DNA of 64,000 bases, from positions 5,208,001 through 5,272,000 of the forward strand of contig NZ_CP114014.1 of the NCBI RefSeq assembly GCF_040581415.1. The letters run 5' to 3'. Below the pieces are notes generated by a model. That model did no database searches. It saw only the letters and a list, made by a program, of their open reading frames with translations, and was not told the DNA's origin. The first letter of the stretch is position 1, and every line of letters starts with the position of its first letter. The stretch comes from Paraconexibacter sp040581415. Its GTDB lineage: Bacteria; Actinomycetota; Thermoleophilia; Solirubrobacterales; Solirubrobacteraceae. The translations under genes were made by a program, and so were the position numbers. Of this stretch, positions 40,487 to 48,390 are shown piece by piece.

Positions 40487-41105
40487 CGCCCCGGAGCTGC
40501 CGGAGCCCGCGGACTGGCCGCGGGTGCTGTCCGGCGTGCTGGCGGGGTCCCGCGCGCGCCTCGAGCCGCTCGCCGACACTCATCGGGACGCGCTCTTCGC
40601 CGCGTCCCGTCACCCGGAGATCTGGCGCTGGATGCGCGACTACCCGTCCTCCCGGGCGGCCTTCGACGGCTGGTTCGACGCCGCGCTGGACGCCTCCGCC
40701 GCCGGCGACGAATGGGCCTTCGCGACAGTCGACGCCACGACGGGCAAGGCCGTCGGCTCGACGCGGCTCATGACGCTGCGCCCGGACGACCGCGGCGTGG
40801 AGATCGGCTGGACGTGGCTCTCGCCGGCCGCGTGGCGGACCGGGATCAACGTCGAGGCCAAGCTGCTGATGCTGACGCACGCCTTCGAGGCGCTCGGGTG
40901 CATCCGCGTCGAGCTGAAGACCCACGCCGAGAACCAGCGTTCACGCGACGCGATGACGGCGATGGGCGCCTGGTTCGAGGGCGTCCACCGCAACCACCGC
41001 ATCGTCCCGGGCGTCGGGATCCGCGACTCGGCCTGGTTCAGCGTGATCGACGGGGAGTGGCCGGCGGTCAAGCGCGGCCTGCAGGCGCGCCTCGCGGCGC
41101 ACTGA
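40473..41105 (+). CDS. GNAT-family acetyltransferase (RimJ/RimL-like)
   Basis: 210 residues from the GTG at 40473, inside the ferritin gene end. GNAT fold of the RimL type: ARLEPLADTHRDALFAASRHPEIWRWM, WAFATVDATTGKAVGSTRL, RGVEIGWTWLSPAAWRTGINVEAKLLML in the acetyl-CoA loop region, and IRVELKTHAENQRSRDAMTAMGAWFEGV. Substrate unknown; related proteins acetylate ribosomal or other N-termini or small amines. Convergent with the MoaD-MoaE gene, with a strong hairpin between them. Confidence 0.88.
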   Translation: MARSSAPELPEPADWPRVLSGVLAGSRARLEPLADTHRDALFAASRHPEIWRWMRDYPSSRAAFDGWFDAALDASAAGDEWAFATVDATTGKAVGSTRLMTLRPDDRGVEIGWTWLSPAAWRTGINVEAKLLMLTHAFEALGCIRVELKTHAENQRSRDAMTAMGAWFEGVHRNHRIVPGVGIRDSAWFSVIDGEWPAVKRGLQARLAAH

Positions 41106-41114
41106 CCCGGTACC

Positions 41115-41151
41115 TGCTGCGCGCTGCTGCCATGGGCAGCAGGACGCAGCA
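41115..41151. terminator. Hairpin between convergent genes
   Basis: 17-nt arms 41115-41131 and 41135-41151 (TGCTGCGCGCTGCTGCC and complement) pair at 15 of 17 positions around the loop ATG. It sits just after the GNAT stop and would serve both strands. No U-tract. Confidence 0.6.
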
Positions 41152-41203
41152 AGGTCCCGCCCGATGCGCCCGCATCCGGGGCGGCACCCGTGTCGTCGCC
41201 CGG

Positions 41204-41854
41204 TCAGCCGGTGACCGGCGGCTCCCCGACGACCCACTCGCCCTCCTCGGCCTTCCAGATCGGCGCCTTCGCCTTGAGCTCGTCGATCAGCTCGCGCGCC
41301 GCGGCGAACGCCTCGGGCCGATGCCCCGAGCTCGTCGCCACGATCACGGACGGCTGCCCGAGCGGGACGCGGCCGATGCGGTGCTCGACGGCGGCGGCCG
41401 TCAGGCCGTGGCGCGCGATCGCCAGGTCGACGAGCGACTGGAGCATCGGCGTCGCCATCTCGACGTAGGCCTCGTAGTCCAGGTAGGCGTTCTCGCGGGT
41501 CACGCCGGAGAACGTGACGACCGCACCCGCGCGCGGGTCCTCGACCATCCGTGCAAGGCGGTCGAGTGACAGCGGCTCCTCGGTGATGCGGACGTGGTTC
41601 ACGGGGCCGGCGTCGAGCGGTCCCGAGCCCCCGCTGACCGGCGGGATCAGCGCCAGCTCGTCGCCGGCGTTCAGCACGTGGCTGCCGTCCGCGTACTCGC
41701 GGTTCACCGCCATCACGCACGTGACGTCGGCGGTCAGGTCGGACAGCGCCGCGAGGGCGTCGTCCACCCGCGCTCCGTCCGGCAGATCGAGCGCGACGGT
41801 GCTCTCCCCGGCACGATCACGCAGCACGGCGAACAGGCGGACGGTGACCTCCAT
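41204..41854 (-). CDS. Fused molybdopterin synthase, MoaD-MoaE
   Basis: 216 residues. Residues 1-76 are MoaD: VTVRLFAVLRDRAGES, VMAVNREYA, ELALIPPVSGG. MoaE follows from about 84: HVRITEEPLSLDRLARMVEDPRAGAVVTFSGVTREN, the catalytic-region VEHRIGRVPLGQPSVIVATSSGHR, and KAKAPIWKAEEGEWV with the active lysines. Molybdopterin synthase moves sulfur from a MoaD C-terminal Gly-Gly thiocarboxylate to precursor Z. Here Gly75-Gly76 is internal and followed by Ser, the same arrangement as mycobacterial MoaX, which is cleaved after the Gly-Gly. The gene is divergent from the mutase gene by 35 nt. Confidence 0.93.
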   Translation of the reverse strand: MEVTVRLFAVLRDRAGESTVALDLPDGARVDDALAALSDLTADVTCVMAVNREYADGSHVLNAGDELALIPPVSGGSGPLDAGPVNHVRITEEPLSLDRLARMVEDPRAGAVVTFSGVTRENAYLDYEAYVEMATPMLQSLVDLAIARHGLTAAAVEHRIGRVPLGQPSVIVATSSGHRPEAFAAARELIDELKAKAPIWKAEEGEWVVGEPPVTG

Positions 41855-41861
41855 ACCGCCG

Positions 41862-41867
41862 ACGATA
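41862..41867 (-). promoter_or_regulatory. Candidate -10 box TATCGT for the gene starting at 41854
   Basis: Minus-strand TATCGT, 7 nt before the ATG of the MoaD-MoaE gene. Confidence 0.4.
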
Positions 41868-41876
41868 GGCGAGGCG

Positions 41877-41882
41877 TACGAT
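41877..41882 (+). promoter_or_regulatory. Candidate -10 box TACGAT for the gene at 41890
   Basis: TACGAT, 7 nt before the ATG of the mutase gene, back to back with the box at 41862-41867. Confidence 0.45.
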
Positions 41883-41889
41883 TCCCGTC

Positions 41890-43512
41890 ATGGCCATCAC
41901 GCCCGAGAACGACGAACGCCTGACCGTCGCCCCCATCGTGGGCAAGGAGGACCCGAGGCGCTTCACCGACTCGGGCATCGAGATCAAGGCGCTCTACACC
42001 GAGGACGACCTCCCGGAGGAGCTGCGCCTCGGCGAGCCGGGCGACTTCCCGTACACCCGCGGGCCGCACCGCGACATGTACCGCAAGCAGACCTGGACGA
42101 TGCGCCAGTACGCGGGCTACGCGAGCGCGAAGGAGTCCAACGAGCGGTACCGCTACCTGCTGTCGAAGGGCTCGACGGGCCTGTCGATGGCCTTCGACCT
42201 GCCGACGCAGCTGGGCCTGGACTCCGACGATCCGCTCTGCGAGGGCGAGGTCGGCCGCACCGGCGTCGCCATCGACACGATCGACGACATGCGCACGGCC
42301 TTCGACCAGATCCCGCTCAGCGAGGTCTCCACGTCGATGACGATCAACGCGCCCGCCGCCGTCCTCCTCTGCCTCTACGAGCTGGTCGGCGACGAGCAGG
42401 GCGTCCCGTCCGACCAGCTCCGCGGCACGACGCAGAACGACGTGCTCAAGGAGTACATCGCGCGCGGCAACTACATCTACCCGCCCGAGCCGACCATGCG
42501 GCTGACGACGGACCTGTTCGCCTACTGCAAGGAGAACATCCCGCGCTGGAACACGGTGTCGATCTCCGGCTACCACTTCCGCGAGAAGGGCTGCAGCGCC
42601 GTCCAGGAGGTCGCGTTCACGCTGTCCAGCGGCATCGCGTACGTGCAGGCCGCGGTCGACGCCGGCCTCGCCGTGGACGACTTCGCCCCGCGGCTCGCGT
42701 TCTTCTTCAACGGCCACAACAACGTGTTCCAGGAGGTCGCGAAGTTCCGCGCGGCCCGCCGCATGTGGTCGACGATCATGTCCGAGCGTTTCGGGGCGAA
42801 GAACCCCAAGTCGCTGATGCTGCGCTTCCACACGCAGACCGGCGGCGTCACGCTGACCGCGCAGCAGCCGATGAACAACGTCGTCCGCGTCGCGCTGCAG
42901 GGCTTCGCCGCGGTCTGCGGCGGGACGCAGTCGCTGCACACCAACGGCTACGACGAGGCGCTGGCCCTCCCCTCCGAGGAGGCCGCGAAGATCGCGCTGC
43001 GCACCCAGCAGATCATCGCCTCGGAGTCCGGCGCGACGATGACCGTCGACCCGTTCGCCGGCTCGTACTTCGTCGAGTCGCTGACGGACGAGATCGAGTC
43101 GCGCGCCTACGAGCTGATCGGCAAGGTCGACGCGCTCGGTGGGTCGGTCAACGCGATCGAGTTCATCACCGGCGAGATCGACGAGTCGGCCTGGGGCTAC
43201 CAGGAGCGCTATCGGATCGAGCAGGACATGGTCGTAGGCGTGAACTCGTTCGTCGAGGAGGCCATCGAGGTCCCGGGACTGCTGCGGGTCGACCCGGCGT
43301 CCGAGGGCCTTCAGCTCGACCGCCTGAAGAAGTTCAAGGCGGACCGCGACCAGGACCTGGTCGCCAAGCGGCTGGACGAACTGCGCGACGCCGCCCGCGG
43401 GACGGACAACCTGCTGCCGTTCATCAAGCAGGCGCTCAAGGACCGCGCGTCCATGGGCGAGGTCTGCGGCGCGATGAAGGACGTCTTCGGCAAGTACGCG
43501 CCGACGTTCTAG
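41890..43512 (+). CDS. Methylmalonyl-CoA mutase large (catalytic) subunit
   Basis: 540 residues, a TIM-barrel catalytic chain without the C-terminal B12-binding domain, so a separate small subunit must be encoded elsewhere. Substrate-site residues point to methylmalonyl-CoA: Tyr74 in TMRQYAGY (Phe in isobutyryl-CoA mutase, Ile in 2-hydroxyisobutyryl-CoA mutase) and Arg204 in PEPTMRLTTD (Gln in the others). His229 in SISGYHF is also kept. FDLPTQLGLDSDD and RFHTQTGGVTLTAQQPMNN are family hallmarks. The enzyme rearranges methylmalonyl-CoA to succinyl-CoA. The carboxylase genes at 46108, 50188 and 60378 would supply its substrate after epimerisation. Confidence 0.93.
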   Translation: MAITPENDERLTVAPIVGKEDPRRFTDSGIEIKALYTEDDLPEELRLGEPGDFPYTRGPHRDMYRKQTWTMRQYAGYASAKESNERYRYLLSKGSTGLSMAFDLPTQLGLDSDDPLCEGEVGRTGVAIDTIDDMRTAFDQIPLSEVSTSMTINAPAAVLLCLYELVGDEQGVPSDQLRGTTQNDVLKEYIARGNYIYPPEPTMRLTTDLFAYCKENIPRWNTVSISGYHFREKGCSAVQEVAFTLSSGIAYVQAAVDAGLAVDDFAPRLAFFFNGHNNVFQEVAKFRAARRMWSTIMSERFGAKNPKSLMLRFHTQTGGVTLTAQQPMNNVVRVALQGFAAVCGGTQSLHTNGYDEALALPSEEAAKIALRTQQIIASESGATMTVDPFAGSYFVESLTDEIESRAYELIGKVDALGGSVNAIEFITGEIDESAWGYQERYRIEQDMVVGVNSFVEEAIEVPGLLRVDPASEGLQLDRLKKFKADRDQDLVAKRLDELRDAARGTDNLLPFIKQALKDRASMGEVCGAMKDVFGKYAPTF

Positions 43513-43515
43513 GTC

Positions 43516-44019
43516 GTGAACATGGCTCCCGCGATCCTCTTCTACGACATCGTCCTGGCCGTGCACGTCATGGCGGTCGTCGTCGCGTTCGGGGTGACGT
43601 TCGCGTACCCGGTGATCGAGACGCAGATCAAGCGCCTGCAGCCGCGGGCGCTGCCGACGTGGCACACGGTCGCCGCGAAGGTCGACGGCAAGCTCGTCAC
43701 GCCGGCGGCCGCGCTGGCGCTGTTCGCCGGCGTGTACATGGCCTCCGACCGGGAGCTCTTCGACCGCATCTGGGTCCAGGTCCCGTTCGCGGCGCTGATC
43801 ATCATCTTCGGGGCGGTGGGGTCGTTCCTCACGCCGCAGAGCCGCAAGCTGGCCGAACTCGCCGCCCGCGACGTGGCCGCGAGCCCGGGCGACGGGGCCG
43901 TCACCTGGAGCGCCGAGTACGAGGCGCTGTCCAAGCGCGTTGCTGCCGTGGGCGCTGTCATGGGCGGCCTGATCCTGCTGTCGATCTTCCTGATGGTCGC
44001 CAAGCCCGGCGGGTACTGA
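43516..44019 (+). CDS. Small four-helix membrane protein (DUF2269-like)
   Basis: 167 residues from a GTG at 43516 (ATG at 43522 also possible), 3 nt after the mutase stop. Four hydrophobic helices: ILFYDIVLAVHVMAVVVAFGVTFAYPV, LVTPAAALALFAGVYM, VPFAALIIIFGAVGSFL and VAAVGAVMGGLILLSIFLMVAKP. A His in the first helix (VLAVHVM) and a second (TWHTVAAK) recall CopD/DUF2269-type membrane proteins, but no function can be assigned. Co-transcription with the mutase is likely from the spacing; a biochemical link is not evident. Confidence 0.75.
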   Translation: MNMAPAILFYDIVLAVHVMAVVVAFGVTFAYPVIETQIKRLQPRALPTWHTVAAKVDGKLVTPAAALALFAGVYMASDRELFDRIWVQVPFAALIIIFGAVGSFLTPQSRKLAELAARDVAASPGDGAVTWSAEYEALSKRVAAVGAVMGGLILLSIFLMVAKPGGY

Positions 44020-44038
44020 TCGGGGCGGCGGCGCAAGG

Positions 44039-44058
44039 CCTGGGCAGGATCGCCCAGG
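44039..44058. terminator. Short hairpin after the membrane protein gene
   Basis: CCTGGGC (44039-44045) and GCCCAGG (44052-44058) form a perfect 7-bp stem with a 6-nt loop, 20 nt after the stop. Weak evidence for a terminator. Confidence 0.35.
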
Positions 44059-44130
44059 ACGGCCCGCTGCTTGCAGGTTGACGGAACGCTTCCAGGTGGG
44101 AAGGAGTCTGCGGCGGCGGGGTGAAATCCG

Positions 44131-45006
44131 GTGTCGATGGCCCCGCACCAAGCGCAGCGAACCCTCGTGAAGTCCCGTCCGGAGCTGTGGTCGGAGGTCT
44201 CCGACCCCGACGCCCTCGGTCGGCACCTGGGCGAGTTCGGCGAGATCACCATCACCCGTCTGGAGCCCGAGACCACCGTCGCCTGGGAGGGCACCGCCGC
44301 GCGCGGCACGGTGGAGCTCGAGGCCTCCGGCTGGGGGACGAAGGTCACGCTGACCGCCGAGCTCGTGGAGTCCGCGCCGGCCACCCCGGCCGTCCCGGCT
44401 CCGACCGAGCCGACGGCAGCACCCCCCGCGCTCGATGTGCCAGCACACGCCACCGGCGCACGTGGTGGCACATCGAGTGGCGACGGCGGGGCGAGCGCGC
44501 CTGCGCCCGCTGTCGAGACCGGGGCCGAACGGGCCGCGGAGCCGTCGCCTGCGGCAGCGCCGGCGGTCGTTCCGGAGCCGCAGGCGCCGACCCCGCCGAC
44601 CGCGGCCGCGGAACGATCGGCCGCACGCCAGGCCGCGTCCGCACGGCCACCCGCTCACCGCGCGCCGAAGCAGGGTTTCCTGAGCCGCCTCTTCGGCCGC
44701 AAGGCAGCCGCGCCGCCGCCCGTTTCCGTTCGCGCCGAGACCCCGCCCGCCGACCCGCCGCCGCTGCGCGTGGTCCCGGACCCCGAGCCCGAGCCACAGG
44801 TGATCCCCATCAAGCCCGCGACGCCCGGGCCGGAACCGGATCCCGATCCGCCGCTCGTCGCTGAGGCGGCGCCCGGAGCGGTCGCCGTCCCCGAGGTTGC
44901 CCCGACCCCGGTGCGGGTCGTCGACGGCGAGCGCGCGGTCGAGGTCCTCACGGCGGCGCTCGACGACCTGGGTGCGGCGCACCGGCGCCCCTTCAGCCAC
45001 ACCTGA
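44131..45006 (+). CDS. SRPBCC-like domain protein with long Ala/Pro-rich tail
   Basis: 291 residues from a GTG at 44131, or 289 from the ATG at 44137. Residues about 10-80 resemble part of an SRPBCC/START fold (LWSEVSDPDALGRHLGEFGEITITRLEPETTVAWEGTA, GTVELEASGWGTKVTLTAELVES). The remaining 200 residues are low-complexity Ala/Pro/Glu with one basic patch (KQGFLSRLFGRKAAA). Residues 101-115 (DVPAHATGARGGTSS) are encoded by a 43-nt palindrome also found between genes at 16.9-17.06 kb, so this peptide is an insertion. The last 30 nt of the gene recur just after its stop. Function unknown. Confidence 0.7.
   Translation: MSMAPHQAQRTLVKSRPELWSEVSDPDALGRHLGEFGEITITRLEPETTVAWEGTAARGTVELEASGWGTKVTLTAELVESAPATPAVPAPTEPTAAPPALDVPAHATGARGGTSSGDGGASAPAPAVETGAERAAEPSPAAAPAVVPEPQAPTPPTAAAERSAARQAASARPPAHRAPKQGFLSRLFGRKAAAPPPVSVRAETPPADPPPLRVVPDPEPEPQVIPIKPATPGPEPDPDPPLVAEAAPGAVAVPEVAPTPVRVVDGERAVEVLTAALDDLGAAHRRPFSHT
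44433..44475. repeat. 43-nt palindromic element family B, copy 3 (coding)
   Basis: Left arm 44433-44446 and right arm 44462-44475 pair at 13 of 14. The right arm is identical to both copies near 17 kb, and the length is again 43 nt. Here it is read through as DVPAHATGARGGTS. Confidence 0.9.
44977..45006. repeat. 30-bp direct repeat, copy 1 (3' end of gene)
   Basis: The last 30 nt of the preceding gene, including its TGA, recur at 45033-45062 with one mismatch. Confidence 0.85.
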
Positions 45007-45032
45007 ACTACGGCCGCCCGCGCCGTCTGCGC

Positions 45033-45062
45033 GCGCACCGGCGCCCGTTCAGCCACACCTGA
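45033..45062. repeat. 30-bp direct repeat, copy 2 (downstream of stop)
   Basis: GCGCACCGGCGCCC-TTCAGCC-type unit, 56 nt after copy 1, 29 of 30 identical. It looks like a local duplication of the gene end. Confidence 0.85.
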
Positions 45063-45128
45063 GGCCATCCTTGGGTCCTGTGTCTCGCCTATGCGGACGC
45101 AGCGCCCAAGCATCGCTCATGGCCGGCC

Positions 45129-45998
45129 TCAGACGGACTCCGCCAGGACCTCATCGAGCAGCCACGACGTCACCCGGGCGGGCTGCTCGTCCACGATGAA
45201 GTGCCCGCAGTCCGGCACCGTCGTGATCCGCACGTCGTCCGCGTGGTCCTCGAAGCGGTCCAGCATCGACACGTCGATCGCCACGTCATCGAGGCCGAAC
45301 AGGACCCGGACGGGCGCGCTGATCCGCGCCGTCTCGTAGCGGCCGCGCGCGATGGCGGGCATCTCGCGGGCCAGGAACGTGCGGTAGACCTTCGAGCCGG
45401 CGACAGCCCGCCCGGGCGCCCGAAGCGCCGCCCGGAACTCCGCCACCGACGCCTTCGGAAGCCCGGCGCTGCGCATGATCCACCAGAGCGCAGGACTGCG
45501 CTGGACGAGCGGCCCGAGGCCCGGCGCGCCGACCAGCGGCTGGTAGTAGAGCCGGTGCAGGTGACGCCCGACGTCCCCGGGGGCCTGCCAGACGTGCGGG
45601 ATGTTCAGCAGCGCGAGGCGCCGAACCCGCTGCGGGGCACGGATCGCCATGAGCTGCGCGGTCCAGCCGCCCCAGTCGTGTCCGACGAGGTCGAACGCGT
45701 CCACGCCGAGCGCGTCGAGCAGACCGAGGACGTCGGTCGCGAACTGCTCCTTGTCGTAGCCGCCGGCCGTGATCTCACTCCAGCCGAACCCGCGCAGGTC
45801 GGGTGCCAGCACGCGGTACCCGGCGGCGGAGAGCGGTCCCATCACCTCGTGCCACAGCCACCAGTGCTCGGGCCAGCCGTGCAGCAGGACGACGACCGGA
45901 CCGTCCGCCGGCCCCATGCTCGCGACGTGCATCCGCAGGCCCTCGGGCGTGACGACGTAGGCGTGCTCGGCGCCCTCGCAGGGCGGGAAGGGGCGCAT
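45129..45998 (-). CDS. Alpha/beta hydrolase, epoxide-hydrolase-like
   Basis: 289 residues from the ATG at 45998. Epoxide-hydrolase subgroup signs: oxyanion motif VVLLHGWPEHWWLWHEV (HGWP), nucleophile elbow FDLVGHDWGGWTAQLMA with Asp as nucleophile, LAPDLRGFGWSE before it, acidic residue after VRVLFGLDDVAID and the catalytic histidine in VPDCGHFIVDEQP. The cap contains RLYYQPL, where an epoxide-activating Tyr may lie. Haloalkane dehalogenases share this layout, so substrate is open. Stand-alone minus-strand gene with a TAGGGT box 7 nt from its start. Confidence 0.88.
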   Translation of the reverse strand: MRPFPPCEGAEHAYVVTPEGLRMHVASMGPADGPVVVLLHGWPEHWWLWHEVMGPLSAAGYRVLAPDLRGFGWSEITAGGYDKEQFATDVLGLLDALGVDAFDLVGHDWGGWTAQLMAIRAPQRVRRLALLNIPHVWQAPGDVGRHLHRLYYQPLVGAPGLGPLVQRSPALWWIMRSAGLPKASVAEFRAALRAPGRAVAGSKVYRTFLAREMPAIARGRYETARISAPVRVLFGLDDVAIDVSMLDRFEDHADDVRITTVPDCGHFIVDEQPARVTSWLLDEVLAESV

Positions 45999-46005
45999 GC
46001 GCACC

Positions 46006-46011
46006 ACCCTA
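46006..46011 (-). promoter_or_regulatory. Candidate -10 box TAGGGT for the gene starting at 45998
   Basis: Minus-strand TAGGGT, 7 nt before the ATG; leaderless spacing. Confidence 0.45.
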
Positions 46012-46090
46012 GACGAATTAGTACGGCACCGGATATTCGACCCCGCCGGCGGGGTCCCCGGCCCGGACGCCATGGACGGCCGCCGGTGAA

Positions 46091-46096
46091 TAGCAT
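46091..46096 (+). promoter_or_regulatory. Candidate -10 box TAGCAT for the gene at 46108
   Basis: TAGCAT, 11 nt before the ATG of the carboxylase beta gene. Confidence 0.4.
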
Positions 46097-46107
46097 TCCG
46101 CCCCGCT

Positions 46108-47679
46108 ATGACCACGCGCCAGAAGCCGCCCGCGACCTTCGACGAGAAGGTCTCCCAGCTCGCCGACCTGCGCCAGCAGGCCGCGCACTCGAGCCCGGAG
46201 GCGGAGGAGAAGCAGCACGCCAAGGGCAAGTACACCGCCCGCGAGCGCATCGAGAAGCTGCTGGACCCCGGCACGTTCAACGAGCTCGACACCTTCGTCC
46301 GCCACCGCACGCACGACTTCGACATGCAGAAGTCGCGGGCCTGGGGCGACGCCGTCGTCACCGGCTACGGCGAGATCGACGGCCGCAAGGTCTGCGTCTT
46401 CAGCCAGGACTTCACCGTCTTCGGCGGCTCACTCGGCGAGGTCATGTCCGAGAAGATGTGCAAGGTCATGGACCTCGCCGCGCGGATCGGCTGCCCGGTC
46501 ATCGGCATCAACGACTCCGGCGGAGCCCGCATCCAGGAGGGCGTCGTCTCCCTCGGCGCCTACGGCGACGTCTTCACGCGCAACGTCAACTGCTCCGGCG
46601 TGATCCCGCAGATCTCGCTGATCATGGGCCCGTGCGCCGGTGGCGCCGTCTACTCCCCCGCGATCACCGACTTCATCTTCATGGTGAAGGAGACCTCGCA
46701 CATGTTCATCACCGGCCCCGACGTCATCAAGACGGTCACGGGCGAGGAGGTCGACTTCGAGACCCTCGGCGGCGCGATGTCCCACAACTCGAAGTCCGGC
46801 GTCGCGCACCTCGCCGCCGATGACGAGGACCAGGTCATCGAGGACACCCGGTACCTGATGTCGTTCCTGCCGCAGAACAACCTGCAGACGACGCCGCACG
46901 TCGCGGCCTCCGACGACCGTGACCGCATGGACCCGGAGCTGGACGACGCGGTCCCGGACAATCCGAACAAGCCGTACGACATGCGGAACGTCATCCGCCT
47001 CACGGTCGACGACGGCGAGTTCTTCGAGATCCACGAGCACTGGGCCAAGAACATCGTCTGCGGCTTCAGCCGCCTGGACGGCCACGCCGTCGGCGTCGTC
47101 GGCAACCAGCCGGCGCACATGGCGGGCGTGCTGGACATCGACGCGTCCGCGAAGGCCGCGCGCTTCGTCCGCACCTGCGACGCGTTCAACATCCCGATCA
47201 TCATGTTCACCGACGTGCCCGGCTTCCTGCCCGGCACCTCGCAGGAGTGGGGCGGCATCATCCGCCACGGCGCGAAGCTGCTCTACGCGATCACCGAGGC
47301 GACCGTCCCGAAGATCACCGTCATCACGCGCAAGGCGTACGGCGGCGCCTACGACGTCATGGGCTCCAAGCACCTGGGCATGGACTTCAACTTCGCGTGG
47401 CCCCAGGCCGAGGTCGCGGTCATGGGCGCCGAGGGCGCGGTCAACATCATCTACCGCCGCGACATCGCCTCCTCGCCGACGCCCGACGAGCGCCGCGCCA
47501 AGCTGATGGAGGACTACAAGGCGCGGTTCGCGAACCCGTACGTCGCGGCCGAGCGCGGCTACATCGACGACGTGATCCTGCCGCACGAGACGCGCCCGAA
47601 GCTGATCGGCGCGCTCGAGATGCTGCTCACCAAGCGCGAGCCGGGCCCGAAGCGCAAGCACGGCAACATCCCGCTGTAG
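46108..47679 (+). CDS. pccB: Acyl-CoA (propionyl-CoA) carboxylase beta subunit, carboxyltransferase
   Basis: 523 residues, typical AccD/PccB length. Both crotonase-like halves are complete: KGKYTARERIEKLLDPGTFNEL, FSQDFTVFGGSLGEV, GINDSGGARIQEGV with the first oxyanion glycines, MGPCAGGAVYSPAITDF, FTDVPGFLPGTSQEWGGIIRHGAKLLYA and TRKAYGGAYDVMGSKHLG. Asp416 in GGAYDVM is the residue that favours propionyl-CoA in Streptomyces PccB (Ile in acetyl-CoA-preferring AccB). It transfers carboxylate from biotin to propionyl-CoA, working with the alpha subunit at 60378 and perhaps the small protein at 50188. Confidence 0.95.
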   Translation: MTTRQKPPATFDEKVSQLADLRQQAAHSSPEAEEKQHAKGKYTARERIEKLLDPGTFNELDTFVRHRTHDFDMQKSRAWGDAVVTGYGEIDGRKVCVFSQDFTVFGGSLGEVMSEKMCKVMDLAARIGCPVIGINDSGGARIQEGVVSLGAYGDVFTRNVNCSGVIPQISLIMGPCAGGAVYSPAITDFIFMVKETSHMFITGPDVIKTVTGEEVDFETLGGAMSHNSKSGVAHLAADDEDQVIEDTRYLMSFLPQNNLQTTPHVAASDDRDRMDPELDDAVPDNPNKPYDMRNVIRLTVDDGEFFEIHEHWAKNIVCGFSRLDGHAVGVVGNQPAHMAGVLDIDASAKAARFVRTCDAFNIPIIMFTDVPGFLPGTSQEWGGIIRHGAKLLYAITEATVPKITVITRKAYGGAYDVMGSKHLGMDFNFAWPQAEVAVMGAEGAVNIIYRRDIASSPTPDERRAKLMEDYKARFANPYVAAERGYIDDVILPHETRPKLIGALEMLLTKREPGPKRKHGNIPL

Positions 47680-47688
47680 GCGGGACGG

Positions 47689-47715
47689 GCGCGGAGCGGG
47701 AACGCTGCTCCGCGC
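47689..47715. terminator. Hairpin downstream of the carboxylase beta gene
   Basis: GCGCGGAGC (47689-47697) and GCTCCGCGC (47707-47715), perfect 9-bp stem with 9-nt loop, 10 nt after the stop. No U-tract. Confidence 0.55.
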
Positions 47716-47913
47716 GGGACGAGAGGGACGTGGTGATCGCTGGTCGGCAGCGTGGCCTTGCGCCCGTGGTGGCCGGCTCGACCGGGGCCGGTTCTTTCTG
47801 CGGTTCGCGGGCGAACGCGCAGCCGGTGCTCAAGGAATCTTCCGGGGTGGCCGTAATACGTCGTGGGTAACGCCGGTTGACAGGGCAGCAGGCGCGCCCC
47901 GACCGGACACGAC

Positions 47914-48378
47914 ATGACTCCCGACCTCCAGCCATCGACGTACGACCAGGCCGCACAGGACTTCCTCGCGGGCGAGACGGTCCTGGCGGCGACGGGCTGC
48001 GTCCGGGCGGGCAGGGCGCTGCCGGACGGCCTCGACGACCTTCATCAGCGTGCGGTCGACCACCACGCGGAGCCGGCGCTCGAGACCCTGCCCGAGCAGT
48101 TCCTGCTCGCGGTGACCGATGCGGACGTCGTGATCCTCAAGCTCCCGACCGCCGCCCTCGGCACGCGGCCGCGTGCGGTCGGCGAGCTGCTGCGGGTCCC
48201 CCGGGCGGCGTTCGGCATCGCGTCCGGCTCGCGGCTGCGCGGCGGCTCCAAGCTCCGCCTGCAGCACGGGCAGGACACGCTCATGGTGCAGAGCACGGCT
48301 CGTGACCTCTCGCAGCGGGTCCTCCAGGCTCTCGGCGCGGCCGGCCCGCGCCGGCGCCACGGCCTCACGGCCGCCTGA
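47914..48378 (+). CDS. Hypothetical cytoplasmic protein
   Basis: 154 residues from the ATG at 47914, after a 234-bp gap with a possible TAATAC -10 box at 47854. No signal peptide or membrane helix. A central beta-rich part (about 60-130: FLLAVTDADVVILKLPT, LLRVPRAAFGIASGSRLRGGSKLRLQHGQDTLMVQST) resembles the strand pattern of PH-like domains used by small actinobacterial proteins, but similarity is too weak for a family name. Convergent with the methyltransferase gene (12 nt apart). Confidence 0.7.
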   Translation: MTPDLQPSTYDQAAQDFLAGETVLAATGCVRAGRALPDGLDDLHQRAVDHHAEPALETLPEQFLLAVTDADVVILKLPTAALGTRPRAVGELLRVPRAAFGIASGSRLRGGSKLRLQHGQDTLMVQSTARDLSQRVLQALGAAGPRRRHGLTAA

Positions 48379-48390
48379 CCCTGCCGCCCG

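Noticed and set aside
41734..45000. Long minus-strand frame (about 1088 codons) opposite the mutase and SRPBCC genes
   Set aside because: Low-complexity charged product, no motifs, fully covered by plus-strand genes with strong family evidence.
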